Assembly (NCBI GenBank): GCA_021807975.1
Contig: JAKBCJ010000076.1
Span: 1-13,937, forward strand
DNA from: Pseudomonadota bacterium
GTDB lineage: Bacteria > Pseudomonadota > Alphaproteobacteria > Acetobacterales > Acetobacteraceae
DNA length: 13,937 nt
Direction: 5' to 3'
Of this stretch, positions 6,165-12,804 are shown in pieces. The position numbers and the translations under genes were made by a program. Every line of letters begins with the position of its first letter. The first letter of the stretch is position 1. The notes below the pieces were generated by a model. That model saw nothing but the letters and a program-made list of their open reading frames with translations, had not been told where the DNA came from and made no database searches.

Positions 6165-7094
6165 ATGACAAACCAACGGCCATGGTGGCTCCGCACGCTA
6201 TTGTCCGGCCGGCGTCAGGCCCTTACGACAACCGGCGGGGTGCCATCGCGACGGGCACCGGGCATCGCGGGGGCTGATTTGCGAATTCTGTTTTTGGGCG
6301 ACGTATTGGGCCGAACCGGGCGGGACACGGTCTGCGAACAGCTGCCGGGGCTGCGCCGGGATCTGCGGATTGATCTGGCGGTGGTCAATGCCGAGAACGC
6401 ATCGCACGGCTTCGGTCTTGCGCCCGACATGGCGAAGGCGCTGTTCGCGGCTGGCGCGGACGTGATTACCCTGGGCAACCATGCGTGGGACCGGAAGGAG
6501 ATTATCCCCTTCATCGCCGAGAACCCGCGGCTGATTCGCCCGCTGAACTATCCGCCGGGCACGCCGGGTGCCGGGTCGGTGCTGGTTACTCTGCAGGATG
6601 GGCGCAAGGCGCTGGTGCTGCAGGCGATGGGGCGGCTGTTCATGGACCCGATGGACTGCCCGTTCCGCGGCACGGCGGAGGTATTGTCGAAATACCGGCT
6701 TGGGCATTCGGTCCAGGCTATCGTCGCTGACATCCATGCGGAGGCGAGCAGCGAGAAGATGGCCTACGCCCACACCTTCGACGGGCAGGTTTCGTTCGTG
6801 GTGGGTACCCATACGCATTGCCCCAGCGCGGATGCGCAGGTGCTGCCGGGCGGGACGGCGTTCCAGTCCGATGCGGGGATGTGCGGGGACTATGACAGCG
6901 TGATCGGCATGGTGAAGGACGGGGCCGCGATGCGGTTCTGGCGCAAGATGCCGGGGGAGAAGCTGGGGCCGGCGGAGGGGCCGGCGACGGTGTGCGGCGT
7001 GTTCGTGGAAACCGACGACGCCACCGGCCATGCGCGCCGGATCGACCCGGTTCGCATCGGCGGACGTTTGTCGCAGGCCATGCCGGCGGTTTAA
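6165..7094 (+). CDS. YmdB/TIGR00282-type metallophosphoesterase
   Basis: A dinuclear-metal phosphoesterase of the YmdB family; Bacillus YmdB is a cyclic-nucleotide phosphodiesterase that affects biofilm and motility. The core starts at LRILFLGDVLGRTGR (39-53, metal Asp 46) and continues with NAENASHGFG (75-84), GNHAWDRKE (104-112), ADIHAEASSEK (188-198), GTHTHCPSADAQVLPGGTAF (214-233) and FQSDAGMCGDYDSVIGM. All metal ligands appear present. The family normally begins at MRILFLGD, so residues 1-38 are an unusual extension. The ATG at 6165 abuts GGGAGG with no spacing; a TTG at the LRIL segment near 6279 is an alternative start. The extension, with LRTLLSGRRQAL, resembles the start of 5-formyltetrahydrofolate cyclo-ligase, often encoded here. 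The family call is secure, the start is not. Confidence 0.9.
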   Translation: MTNQRPWWLRTLLSGRRQALTTTGGVPSRRAPGIAGADLRILFLGDVLGRTGRDTVCEQLPGLRRDLRIDLAVVNAENASHGFGLAPDMAKALFAAGADVITLGNHAWDRKEIIPFIAENPRLIRPLNYPPGTPGAGSVLVTLQDGRKALVLQAMGRLFMDPMDCPFRGTAEVLSKYRLGHSVQAIVADIHAEASSEKMAYAHTFDGQVSFVVGTHTHCPSADAQVLPGGTAFQSDAGMCGDYDSVIGMVKDGAAMRFWRKMPGEKLGPAEGPATVCGVFVETDDATGHARRIDPVRIGGRLSQAMPAV

Positions 7095-7160
7095 TCTTGG
7101 CATTTCACGGTTTCGTGTGGCATCACCCATGCAACGATACCTTCGTGGAACCCGATTGGC

Positions 7161-7406
7161 ATGACCGAGCAGGAATACCTGGCCGCGCTGTCCCAGATAC
7201 TGTCGGACATTTTGGGCGATGACTCGATCGCGCTGACAATGGACACGGTGCGGGAGGATGTCGGAGGCTGGGACTCGTTCAGCTACATCAACTTCATCGT
7301 GGCTGTAGAGGCGGAGTTCGGCGTCAAGTTCCGCATCGCCGATGTCGAATCGTTTCCAAATGTGGGCGCGATCGTGAAGGCGATCGGCGCTGCCCCCCGC
7401 CGCTGA
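7161..7406 (+). CDS. Acyl carrier protein of the O-acylation cassette
   Basis: An 81-residue acyl carrier protein. The four-helix layout and the phosphopantetheine site GGWDSFSYINFIVAVE (Ser 39) are clear; DSF replaces the DSL of fatty-acid ACPs, and GWDS is typical of specialised carriers such as DltC. The protein would carry an acyl thioester in the cytosol. It is followed after 15 bases by an MBOAT acyltransferase and then an SGNH-like protein, so it very likely supplies the acyl group that the MBOAT moves across the membrane. Neither an acyl-ACP ligase nor a phosphopantetheinyl transferase is present in the window, so loading must come from elsewhere. The ribosome site is weak (GGAA about 10 bases upstream). 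Confidence 0.9.
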   Translation: MTEQEYLAALSQILSDILGDDSIALTMDTVREDVGGWDSFSYINFIVAVEAEFGVKFRIADVESFPNVGAIVKAIGAAPRR

Positions 7407-7421
7407 TCCGCGGCGGGCCTG

Positions 7422-9044
7422 ATGCTTTTCAACTCCTACAGCTTCATATTCGGGTTTCTGCCGACTGTCGTCATTGGGTTCTACATGCTGGGCGCGCGGC
7501 GTCGGGAATGGGGGCTGGCGTGGCTGACGGCGGCGTCGCTGCTGTTCTATGCGTGGTGGCGCCCGATCAATGTGCTGTTGATCGCGCCGTCCATCCTGAT
7601 CAACTACGGCCTGGCCCGGGCACTTGAGAAGACCGGGGAGGCGAGGCCGACGTTTGCCCGGACGATCCTGGTCGCCGGGATCGTCTTCAATCTTTGTTTC
7701 CTGGGTTACTTCAAATATCTGAATTTTGCCGCGAGCGCGATGAACGACGCGTTCGGCACCGGGTTCGTGCTGACTCAGTTGATACTGCCTCTGGGTATCT
7801 CGTTCATTACGTTTCAGAAGATTGCCTTTCTTGTCGATGTCCAGGCTGGGCGGGTCAGCCGGTTTTCCCTGGCCGACTATGGGCTGTTCGTATTGTTCTT
7901 CCCGCAGTTGATCGCCGGCCCGATTGTCCATTACCGGGAGATGATGCCGCAGTTTCGCGCGGCACCGTGCCGCTATGACCCGGAGAATGTGGCGGTGGGG
8001 ATCAGCCTGTTCTTCTTTGGTCTGGCCAAGAAGGTGATTTTGGCCGACCCGATGAGCCCGTTGATCGCACCTTTGTATGCCCGGGCTGCCGCCGGCGGCG
8101 GACAGTCGATGACCGATGCCTGGATCGCGGCACTGGGCTTCACGTTGCAAATCTATTTCGACTTCTCCGGCTATTCCGACATGGCGTTGGGACTCGCTCG
8201 GTTCTTCGGGATCAAGCTGCCGGTGAACTTCAACTCGCCCTTGCAGGCGACCAGCATCATCGATTTCTGGCTGCGGTGGCACGTCAGCCTGACCCGATTT
8301 CTGACGGCCTATATCTACAACCCGATGACACTGAGCCTGACGCGCCGGCGAATGGCGGCGGGCAAGCCGATCTTCGGCGGCCGCAACACCAGCCTGCCGG
8401 CTTTCCTGAACCTTTTGGCGATGCCGACGATCCTGACCATGCTGGTGTCCGGATTGTGGCATGGCGCGGGGTACACCTACATCGTGTGGGGGTTGCTGCA
8501 TGGGGTGCTGCTTTGCATCAATCATGGGTGGCGGCTGGTGCGGCCCCGAATCTGGCCGGATACGAAACGGTATAATGTCCGGATGGCGCCGGTAGGGTTC
8601 ATCCTGACTTTCCTGTCCGTTGTCGCCGCGATGGTGATGTTCCGGGCACCGACGCTGTCCGCCACGCTGATGCTGTGGAAGGGCATGATCGGCGTGTATG
8701 GCCTCACCCTGCCGGCGGCGGTGTTTTCCCAGCTTGGCCCGATCGCCGGCTGGCTGTCCGCCGTCGGCGTGCAGCCAGCCTGGACCAGTGGTTCGATGCT
8801 GCTTGCCTCCGTGGTTCGGATCGGATGCCTGCTGGTCATCGCTCTGGCGCTGCCGAACACCCTGAAGATGCTGGCGGCTTTCGAGCCGGCGTTGGGCGTG
8901 AAGCCCGACCGAACGCCGTCGCGGCTGGTTCGGTTTCTCACCCGGGTACCTGACAGAGCCTGGGCAGTGGGGCTGGCGTTCATTGCGTTGGCGGGGATGC
9001 TGTCGCTGGGGCAACTGAGCGAATTCCTGTACTGGCAGTTCTGA
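7422..9044 (+). CDS. MBOAT-family O-acyltransferase (AlgI/DltB-like)
   Basis: A polytopic inner-membrane acyltransferase of 540 residues, within the usual AlgI range. Hydrophobic segments occur throughout, starting with an N-terminal helix (SFIFGFLPTVVIGFYML). Family marks are FLGYFKYLNF (93-102), LPLGISFITFQ (122-132), FFPQLIAGPIVHY (159-171), DFSGYSDMALGLA (247-259), DFWLRWHVSLTRFL (281-294, His 287) and LVSGLWHGAGYTYIVWGLLHG (quoted in part: SGLWHGAGYTYIVWG, His 347). His 347 corresponds to the essential histidine of the family. It would pass an acyl group from the preceding ACP to an acceptor outside the cytosol. The stop TGA overlaps the next ATG (TGATG), so the SGNH-like partner is translationally coupled. 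AlgI-like exopolysaccharide acetylation and DltB-like transfer are both possible; the acceptor is not identifiable here. Confidence 0.93.
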   Translation: MLFNSYSFIFGFLPTVVIGFYMLGARRREWGLAWLTAASLLFYAWWRPINVLLIAPSILINYGLARALEKTGEARPTFARTILVAGIVFNLCFLGYFKYLNFAASAMNDAFGTGFVLTQLILPLGISFITFQKIAFLVDVQAGRVSRFSLADYGLFVLFFPQLIAGPIVHYREMMPQFRAAPCRYDPENVAVGISLFFFGLAKKVILADPMSPLIAPLYARAAAGGGQSMTDAWIAALGFTLQIYFDFSGYSDMALGLARFFGIKLPVNFNSPLQATSIIDFWLRWHVSLTRFLTAYIYNPMTLSLTRRRMAAGKPIFGGRNTSLPAFLNLLAMPTILTMLVSGLWHGAGYTYIVWGLLHGVLLCINHGWRLVRPRIWPDTKRYNVRMAPVGFILTFLSVVAAMVMFRAPTLSATLMLWKGMIGVYGLTLPAAVFSQLGPIAGWLSAVGVQPAWTSGSMLLASVVRIGCLLVIALALPNTLKMLAAFEPALGVKPDRTPSRLVRFLTRVPDRAWAVGLAFIALAGMLSLGQLSEFLYWQF

Positions 9045-10282
9045 TGGGCAGCCCGAAACGCTTCCTTCGCACCTGGACCATGACGCTGTGCGCGCTGGCT
9101 GGGCTGGTCGTGGCGTTGAACCTGTTGATCGATCCGTACGATGTGTTCGGGATCCCCCGGATTCCGGGGCTGAGCGTGAAGAAGCCGGGACCAAAGAATC
9201 ACGCTCTGCTGTCCAAAACCTATCAGGAGGCGCGGGCACATCCGGTGACCGTTCTGATCGGATCCTCCTCCACCCATATCGGGGTCGATGCAGCGGCACC
9301 GGAGTGGCCGGAGGCAATGCGGCCAGTTTATAACTACGGCATCCCCGGCGGGGCTGCCGTTTCGACGCGGCTGAATACGCTGCGGGAGGCTATTTTCAAC
9401 GGCCGGATCGAGAATGCGGTTGTATTTCTCGATTTCCAGGACTTTCTTGCCAACGATCCGCCGGACGATGGCAGGTCTGATGACGATCGTCGCTACCATC
9501 TTCTGCCGGATGGCCGTCCCAACCCGGATCGGAAGTATCAGGTTGCCGACGATATGTTCCTGTCGCTGGCGACCATGGGATCGCTGACCGACAGCCTGAA
9601 GACCATTGTGTTTCAGCGGGACCCGACGCTGTTGAACCTGGCGCCGGACGGGTCGTCCAACGATGCCGATTTCCGCAATGCTTTCCGCGCAGACGGGATG
9701 CACGATCTGTTCGCGCAGAAGGAAAATTATGAGCTCGAACGAGCCCAACGCCTGCAACGGACGATGGCGGGATGGCGGGGCGTGTTGCCCGATGTCGATA
9801 CCGTCCGGGCGATTGTCGCGCTTACCCGAGCAAACCATGTGAGGCTGACGCTGGTGATCACGCCGCATCATGCTGACGCGCTGGAGATTTACTGGCGTAT
9901 GGGCCTGTGGCCGAGGATCGAGCAGTTGAAGACGGAGCTGGCGGCCGTCGCGGCGGAGGCTGGCGGCGACGTGCCGTTGTGGGATTTCCTGAATTACGAC
10001 CCGTTCAATACCGAGGGTGTGCCAGGCGCCGGAGATCGTCACACCCCGACCGTTTGGTACTGGGAGCCGTCCCATTTCAAGAAGCAACTCGGCGCGATCC
10101 TGATACAGCGCATGTTCGGGCGCGATGCCCCCCGATATGGGGCGTTGCTGACCGTGGATAACGTGGACGCCGTCAATCGGCGGATACGTGAGCGACGCCG
10201 CGAGCGTGTATGCGGGCACGATGGGCCCGATTTGCTGACTGGATTAGCCGTGAAACTGCCAGATGGATGCGCTCTCCGTTGA
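9044..10282 (+). CDS. Membrane-anchored SGNH-like acyl-transfer partner (AlgJ/X, DltD-like)
   Basis: A 412-residue protein with one N-terminal membrane anchor (about 11-30) and a large domain predicted outside the cytosol. The SGNH pattern is visible: VLIGSSSTHIG (70-80, candidate nucleophile Ser in GSSS) for block I, NYGIPGGA (97-104) as the Asn-containing block, and YWEPSHF (339-345, Glu 341 and His 344) as the acid/His pair near the C-terminus. FLDFQDFLAND (128-138) is another hydrophobic-acidic segment typical of such partners. The gene starts on the last base of the MBOAT stop, so they work as a pair. AlgJ/AlgX, PatB and DltD complete acyl transfer from an MBOAT to the glycan. The C-terminal 40 residues are Arg-rich and variable. 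Whether it is a transferase or an esterase cannot be told. Confidence 0.82.
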   Translation: MGSPKRFLRTWTMTLCALAGLVVALNLLIDPYDVFGIPRIPGLSVKKPGPKNHALLSKTYQEARAHPVTVLIGSSSTHIGVDAAAPEWPEAMRPVYNYGIPGGAAVSTRLNTLREAIFNGRIENAVVFLDFQDFLANDPPDDGRSDDDRRYHLLPDGRPNPDRKYQVADDMFLSLATMGSLTDSLKTIVFQRDPTLLNLAPDGSSNDADFRNAFRADGMHDLFAQKENYELERAQRLQRTMAGWRGVLPDVDTVRAIVALTRANHVRLTLVITPHHADALEIYWRMGLWPRIEQLKTELAAVAAEAGGDVPLWDFLNYDPFNTEGVPGAGDRHTPTVWYWEPSHFKKQLGAILIQRMFGRDAPRYGALLTVDNVDAVNRRIRERRRERVCGHDGPDLLTGLAVKLPDGCALR

Positions 10283-10356
10283 TCGTGGGGCGTTTGCCGT
10301 AGCCGGTTTGCGCTGTATGAAGCAGCGAGAGTTCCACCCGGAGACATCGGCGACCC

Positions 10357-11106
10357 ATGGCAGGCCATTCCCAGTTCAAGAACATCATGCACCGCAAGGG
10401 CGCGCAGGACGCCAGGCGGGCGCGTCAGTTTGCGCGCATTATCCGGGAAATCACGGTCTCGGCGCGTCACGGGCTGCCTGATCCGGCCTCCAACCCCCGG
10501 CTGCGGGCGGCGGTGACGGCCGCTCGGCAGGCCAACATGCCCAAAGATACGGTCGATCGCGCCATCAAGAAGGCGGCCGGAGCCGGAGGCGGGGACGATT
10601 ATGTGGACGTGCGGTATGAGGGTTACGGGCCGGCCGGCGTCGCGGTGATCGTGGAGGCGCTGACCGACAACCGCAATCGCACTGCCTCTGACGTGCGGAC
10701 GGCGTTCAACAAGCATGGCGGCGCGCTGGGGGAGACGAACTCGGTCAGCTTTATGTTCAACCGTTTGGGTGCGATCCGCTACCCGGCGTCGGTGGCCAGC
10801 CCGGACGACATGCTGGAAGCGGCGATCGAGGCCGGGGCGGATAACGCCGAGAGCGATGACGAAGGCCATGAGATCACCTGCAAGGTGGAGGATTTCTTTG
10901 CCGTGCGCGATGCGCTGGAGACTCGGTTCGGTGCGCCGGAGAGCGCGAAGCTGGACTGGCGGCCGACCACGACGGTGACGCTGGACGAAGACCGGGCGGC
11001 GGGGCTTTTGAAGCTTCTGGACGCCTTGGATGAGAACGACGACGTCCAAAATGTCTATGCCAACTTCGATATCCCCGATGCGGTGATGCAGGCGCTGTCT
11101 GGCTGA
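10357..11106 (+). CDS. yebC: YebC/PmpR family protein
   Basis: A 249-residue member of the YebC family, long annotated as a transcriptional regulator (PmpR) and in recent work linked to translation through polyproline stretches. The N-terminus MAGHSQFKNIMHRKGAQDAR is near-invariant in the family. DPASNPRLRAAVTAARQANM (42-61), the DVRYEGYGPAGVAVIVEALT region (positions 83-102) and TDNRNRTASDVRTAFNKHGG (102-121) follow in the canonical order, with full length. The ATG at 10357 has CGGAGAC upstream. It lies 74 bases past the SGNH gene on the same strand, so read-through is possible, but the function is unrelated. ruvC, its common neighbour, is not adjacent. It converges with the GT2 gene, with six bases between stops. 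Confidence 0.96.
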   Translation: MAGHSQFKNIMHRKGAQDARRARQFARIIREITVSARHGLPDPASNPRLRAAVTAARQANMPKDTVDRAIKKAAGAGGGDDYVDVRYEGYGPAGVAVIVEALTDNRNRTASDVRTAFNKHGGALGETNSVSFMFNRLGAIRYPASVASPDDMLEAAIEAGADNAESDDEGHEITCKVEDFFAVRDALETRFGAPESAKLDWRPTTTVTLDEDRAAGLLKLLDALDENDDVQNVYANFDIPDAVMQALSG

Positions 11107-11112
11107 TCGTCT

Positions 11113-11781
11113 TTACTGGTAGTGGTCGCCGCGCGTATCCGAGCGTGTGATGGCCTCGGGCGGCGGTTGGACGCCGGCGAGTTGGTAATGCACCGCGTGG
11201 CGGGTGCGATAGCAAACCGAGGCGTTATCCAGGAATCCCACCGGTGCGCCCGATCCGGCGATAGCCTGCCAGACTGCCTGGTCCACCACCGCGGCGATGT
11301 CCTGACTGTGGATGGCCCATGAGATCAGGTGCGGGAAGGCTGGCTTCATGACCAAAAGACAGCTTGTGTCGATATAGGGACGCGCGTTGACCACTTGGCA
11401 CTTCGCCAGGAGAGAGCCGTCCGGCCGGTGCAGTGTCCGGGCGGAGCAACAGGCAGCCAGACCGTTCGCCAGGGCGTAGTTCCGCAATGAAGCGAGGTGA
11501 TCGGGCCGGTACCAATTATCGGCATCCAGGAAGGCGATGGCATCGGCGCCCTCGCTGATAGCCCGGTAGCATCCGATCAGGCGCGGCGTGTTGCCGTAGT
11601 CGCTGTAGTTGCGCCCTAGCAGGATGTGGGTGCCGTGGAAGTTGTCGATTTCCGCGGGAGTGGAACCGTCACACACTAGAATGTGCCGCGCGGGCGTCGT
11701 CTGGGCGAGAACGCTGTGGTGGGCTTGCCGAAGCCATGCCGGATCGGCGTTGAAATAGGGCGTTACGACGCAGATATTCAT
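11113..11781 (-). CDS. Family 2 glycosyltransferase (GT-A fold)
   Basis: A short, soluble GT2-like protein of 222 residues. NICVVTPYFNADPAWL (2-17) is the nucleotide-binding first strand, HILVCDGST (33-41, Asp 38) contacts the nucleotide, and AIAFLDADNWYRPDHL (81-96) carries the DxD metal motif (Asp 86 and 88). No membrane segment is seen, and the C-terminal acceptor domain is compact. It would transfer a sugar from a nucleotide donor to an unknown acceptor. It sits alone apart from an unrecognised gene 56 bases upstream; no other glycan genes are adjacent, although the O-acylation cassette is about 1 kb away on the other strand. The start overlaps the end of a small upstream frame (ATGA). 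The last bases of the gene lie six bases from the end of yebC. Confidence 0.88.
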   Translation of the reverse strand: MNICVVTPYFNADPAWLRQAHHSVLAQTTPARHILVCDGSTPAEIDNFHGTHILLGRNYSDYGNTPRLIGCYRAISEGADAIAFLDADNWYRPDHLASLRNYALANGLAACCSARTLHRPDGSLLAKCQVVNARPYIDTSCLLVMKPAFPHLISWAIHSQDIAAVVDQAVWQAIAGSGAPVGFLDNASVCYRTRHAVHYQLAGVQPPPEAITRSDTRGDHYQ

Positions 11782-11825
11782 GGGCGATCGTTCATAGGGC
11801 CTTGTTCATGGGCGACAGTTAGCAT
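11778..11825 (-). other. 15-codon upstream frame coupled to the GT2 start
   Basis: An ATG at 11825 opens a 15-codon frame (MLTVAHEQGPMNDRP) whose TGA overlaps the ATG of the glycosyltransferase as ATGA. A second frame of five codons (MNKAL) lies inside in another phase, and the 11-base string TTCATGGGCGA occurs twice (11777-11787 and 11805-11815, plus strand). It may couple or tune GT2 translation, or be chance. Confidence 0.25.
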
Positions 11826-11837
11826 ATCGCGGCGGCG

Positions 11838-12374
11838 TTACCCATAACCTGATGGAATGTGCCGCGGCGTTGGTTCGGCTGGTGCCGCCGGCCCGGGTAT
11901 CGGGTTGAGATCCCAGTCTTTGTGCAATTGATCGAGGCGGTTGAGGAGGGCCCGGGCCTTTTCCTTTTGGGCGTCCGTCGCGCCTGCCGGAGGCATTTGG
12001 GGCTTTGCTGGCGCGGCCGGCCGTTCGGCGGGGTTCGCCGCTGCGCGCAGGGTGTTGAGTGCTACCCGGCATTGTTCAGCGGAGCGGCTGAGGCTGGCGG
12101 CGGATGTCCGGTAGCGTAGGACCCTGGCGTCCGGCATATCGGGGTCTGCCATCGACCGGCGGAGGCTGTCCATGGAGGCGAGACCGAAGCCGACGATTTG
12201 GGAGATAAGGGTCAGTTCGACCGTGTCGGCCGGCTTGTACGCGAGGATCATGTCGGCGATGACCGCGCGGGCTTTGTCCGGATTGCCGTTGCACGCGACA
12301 ATGACGAAGCCGATCAGATTGTCGCAGGCGACCTCGATGGCCAGATTCATGCTGGAGGAGTCAGGGTTTGCCAT
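11838..12374 (-). CDS. Hypothetical protein, helical with Pro/Ala-rich linker
   Basis: A 178-residue protein I do not recognise. Residues 1-95 look helical (LAIEVACDNLIGFVIVACNG, ADTVELTLISQIVGFGLASM). Residues 110-135 form a Pro/Ala-rich linker (NPAERPAAPAKPQMPPAG). A further helix (QKEKARALLNRLDQLHKDWD, 136-155) is followed by a disordered tail. There is no signal peptide, and the hydrophobic stretches are too short for clear membrane spans. The ATG at 12374 lacks a Shine-Dalgarno, but a plausible promoter lies just upstream. GT2 follows after 56 bases on the same strand. Codon use matches the neighbours, which supports a real gene. The mention of DP/AP repeats does not suggest a function. 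Confidence 0.7.
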   Translation of the reverse strand: MANPDSSSMNLAIEVACDNLIGFVIVACNGNPDKARAVIADMILAYKPADTVELTLISQIVGFGLASMDSLRRSMADPDMPDARVLRYRTSAASLSRSAEQCRVALNTLRAAANPAERPAAPAKPQMPPAGATDAQKEKARALLNRLDQLHKDWDLNPIPGPAAPAEPTPRHIPSGYG

Positions 12375-12399
12375 GGCTGCATGTTCATGTTGTGTTCTT

Positions 12400-12428
12400 T
12401 TTCTAGCCTAGGTTGTAGTATTTTGCAA
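12400..12428 (-). promoter_or_regulatory. Candidate sigma70 promoter for the hypothetical gene and GT2
   Basis: Read on the minus strand, TTGCAA (12423-12428) and TAGAAA (12400-12405) are spaced by 17 bases, each matching four of six consensus positions. They lie in an AT-rich patch (about 12385-12440) that stands out from its surroundings, upstream of the ATG at 12374. Confidence 0.45.
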
Positions 12429-12502
12429 ATATTATCTTTGGCGGGTGGTTGGCGACGCTGCCGATCGACGGAAGGTGTGATTTGTCCTGTCGCCTGCTGC
12501 GT

Positions 12503-12672
12503 GACCGCGACGGTCTGGCCGCCCGGGCGATGACGGATGTTTCGAGCCCGAGGATCAACCGGTCATCGAGCCGATCGGCGCGACCATCGAGGGACGTACC
12601 CCGCGCCAACGTAACCCCCACCCAGCGGGTTCGCTCGCTCACGCGTCCTGGATTCGCATCCGTCCCGGCGGG
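12503..12672 (+). pseudogene. Decayed IS4-like transposase C-terminal fragment
   Basis: The 430 bases between 12375 and 12804 hold no intact gene. Within them, plus frame from 12541 reads FEPEDQPVIEPIGATIEGRT, then PRQRNPHPAGSLAHASWIRI, then RPGG, and ends at a TAG (12673). This follows the tail of IS4-family DDE transposases, which typically reads ...(L/I)EGKTxRQKNPHPxxSLAxAxWIIARLGG.... The upstream piece DRDGLAARAMTDV (12503-12541) fits the preceding part of the same tail in a frame shifted by one base, so a frameshift lies at about 12540. The catalytic DDE core and the terminal inverted repeats were not found. The matched pattern comes from memory of the family, not a search. The remnant suggests past insertion and decay between the hypothetical gene and the HugZ-like gene. 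Confidence 0.62.
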
Positions 12673-12804
12673 TAGTCCGGATTCAGTTGGCGGGCTGACG
12701 GTCTTGTCCATCCAGACCTGCACGGATAACGAAAAATCCGAAGGCTTGGCGAATTTCTGCCGGTCACGTTGACAGGGCCAGCCATTTGCGACAATGCCGT
12801 TCGC

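Noticed and set aside
6198..9317. A 1039-codon open frame on the minus strand opposite YmdB, ACP, the MBOAT gene and the start of the SGNH gene
   Set aside because: The product is Arg/Gln/His/Pro-rich with no domain, and the opposite strand carries well-recognised families throughout. It is a high-GC antisense artefact.
8522..10219. A 565-codon minus-strand frame opposite the MBOAT and SGNH genes
   Set aside because: It is low-complexity and Arg/Gln-rich, shows no motif, and lies fully antisense to recognised genes.
10039..11049. A 336-codon minus-strand frame opposite yebC
   Set aside because: YebC on the plus strand is unmistakable from its conserved N-terminus; the antisense product has no family features.
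12403..12723. A 106-codon minus-strand frame in the gene-free stretch
   Set aside because: It has biased Arg/Ser/Pro content and no ribosome site, and it is antisense to the readable transposase relic.
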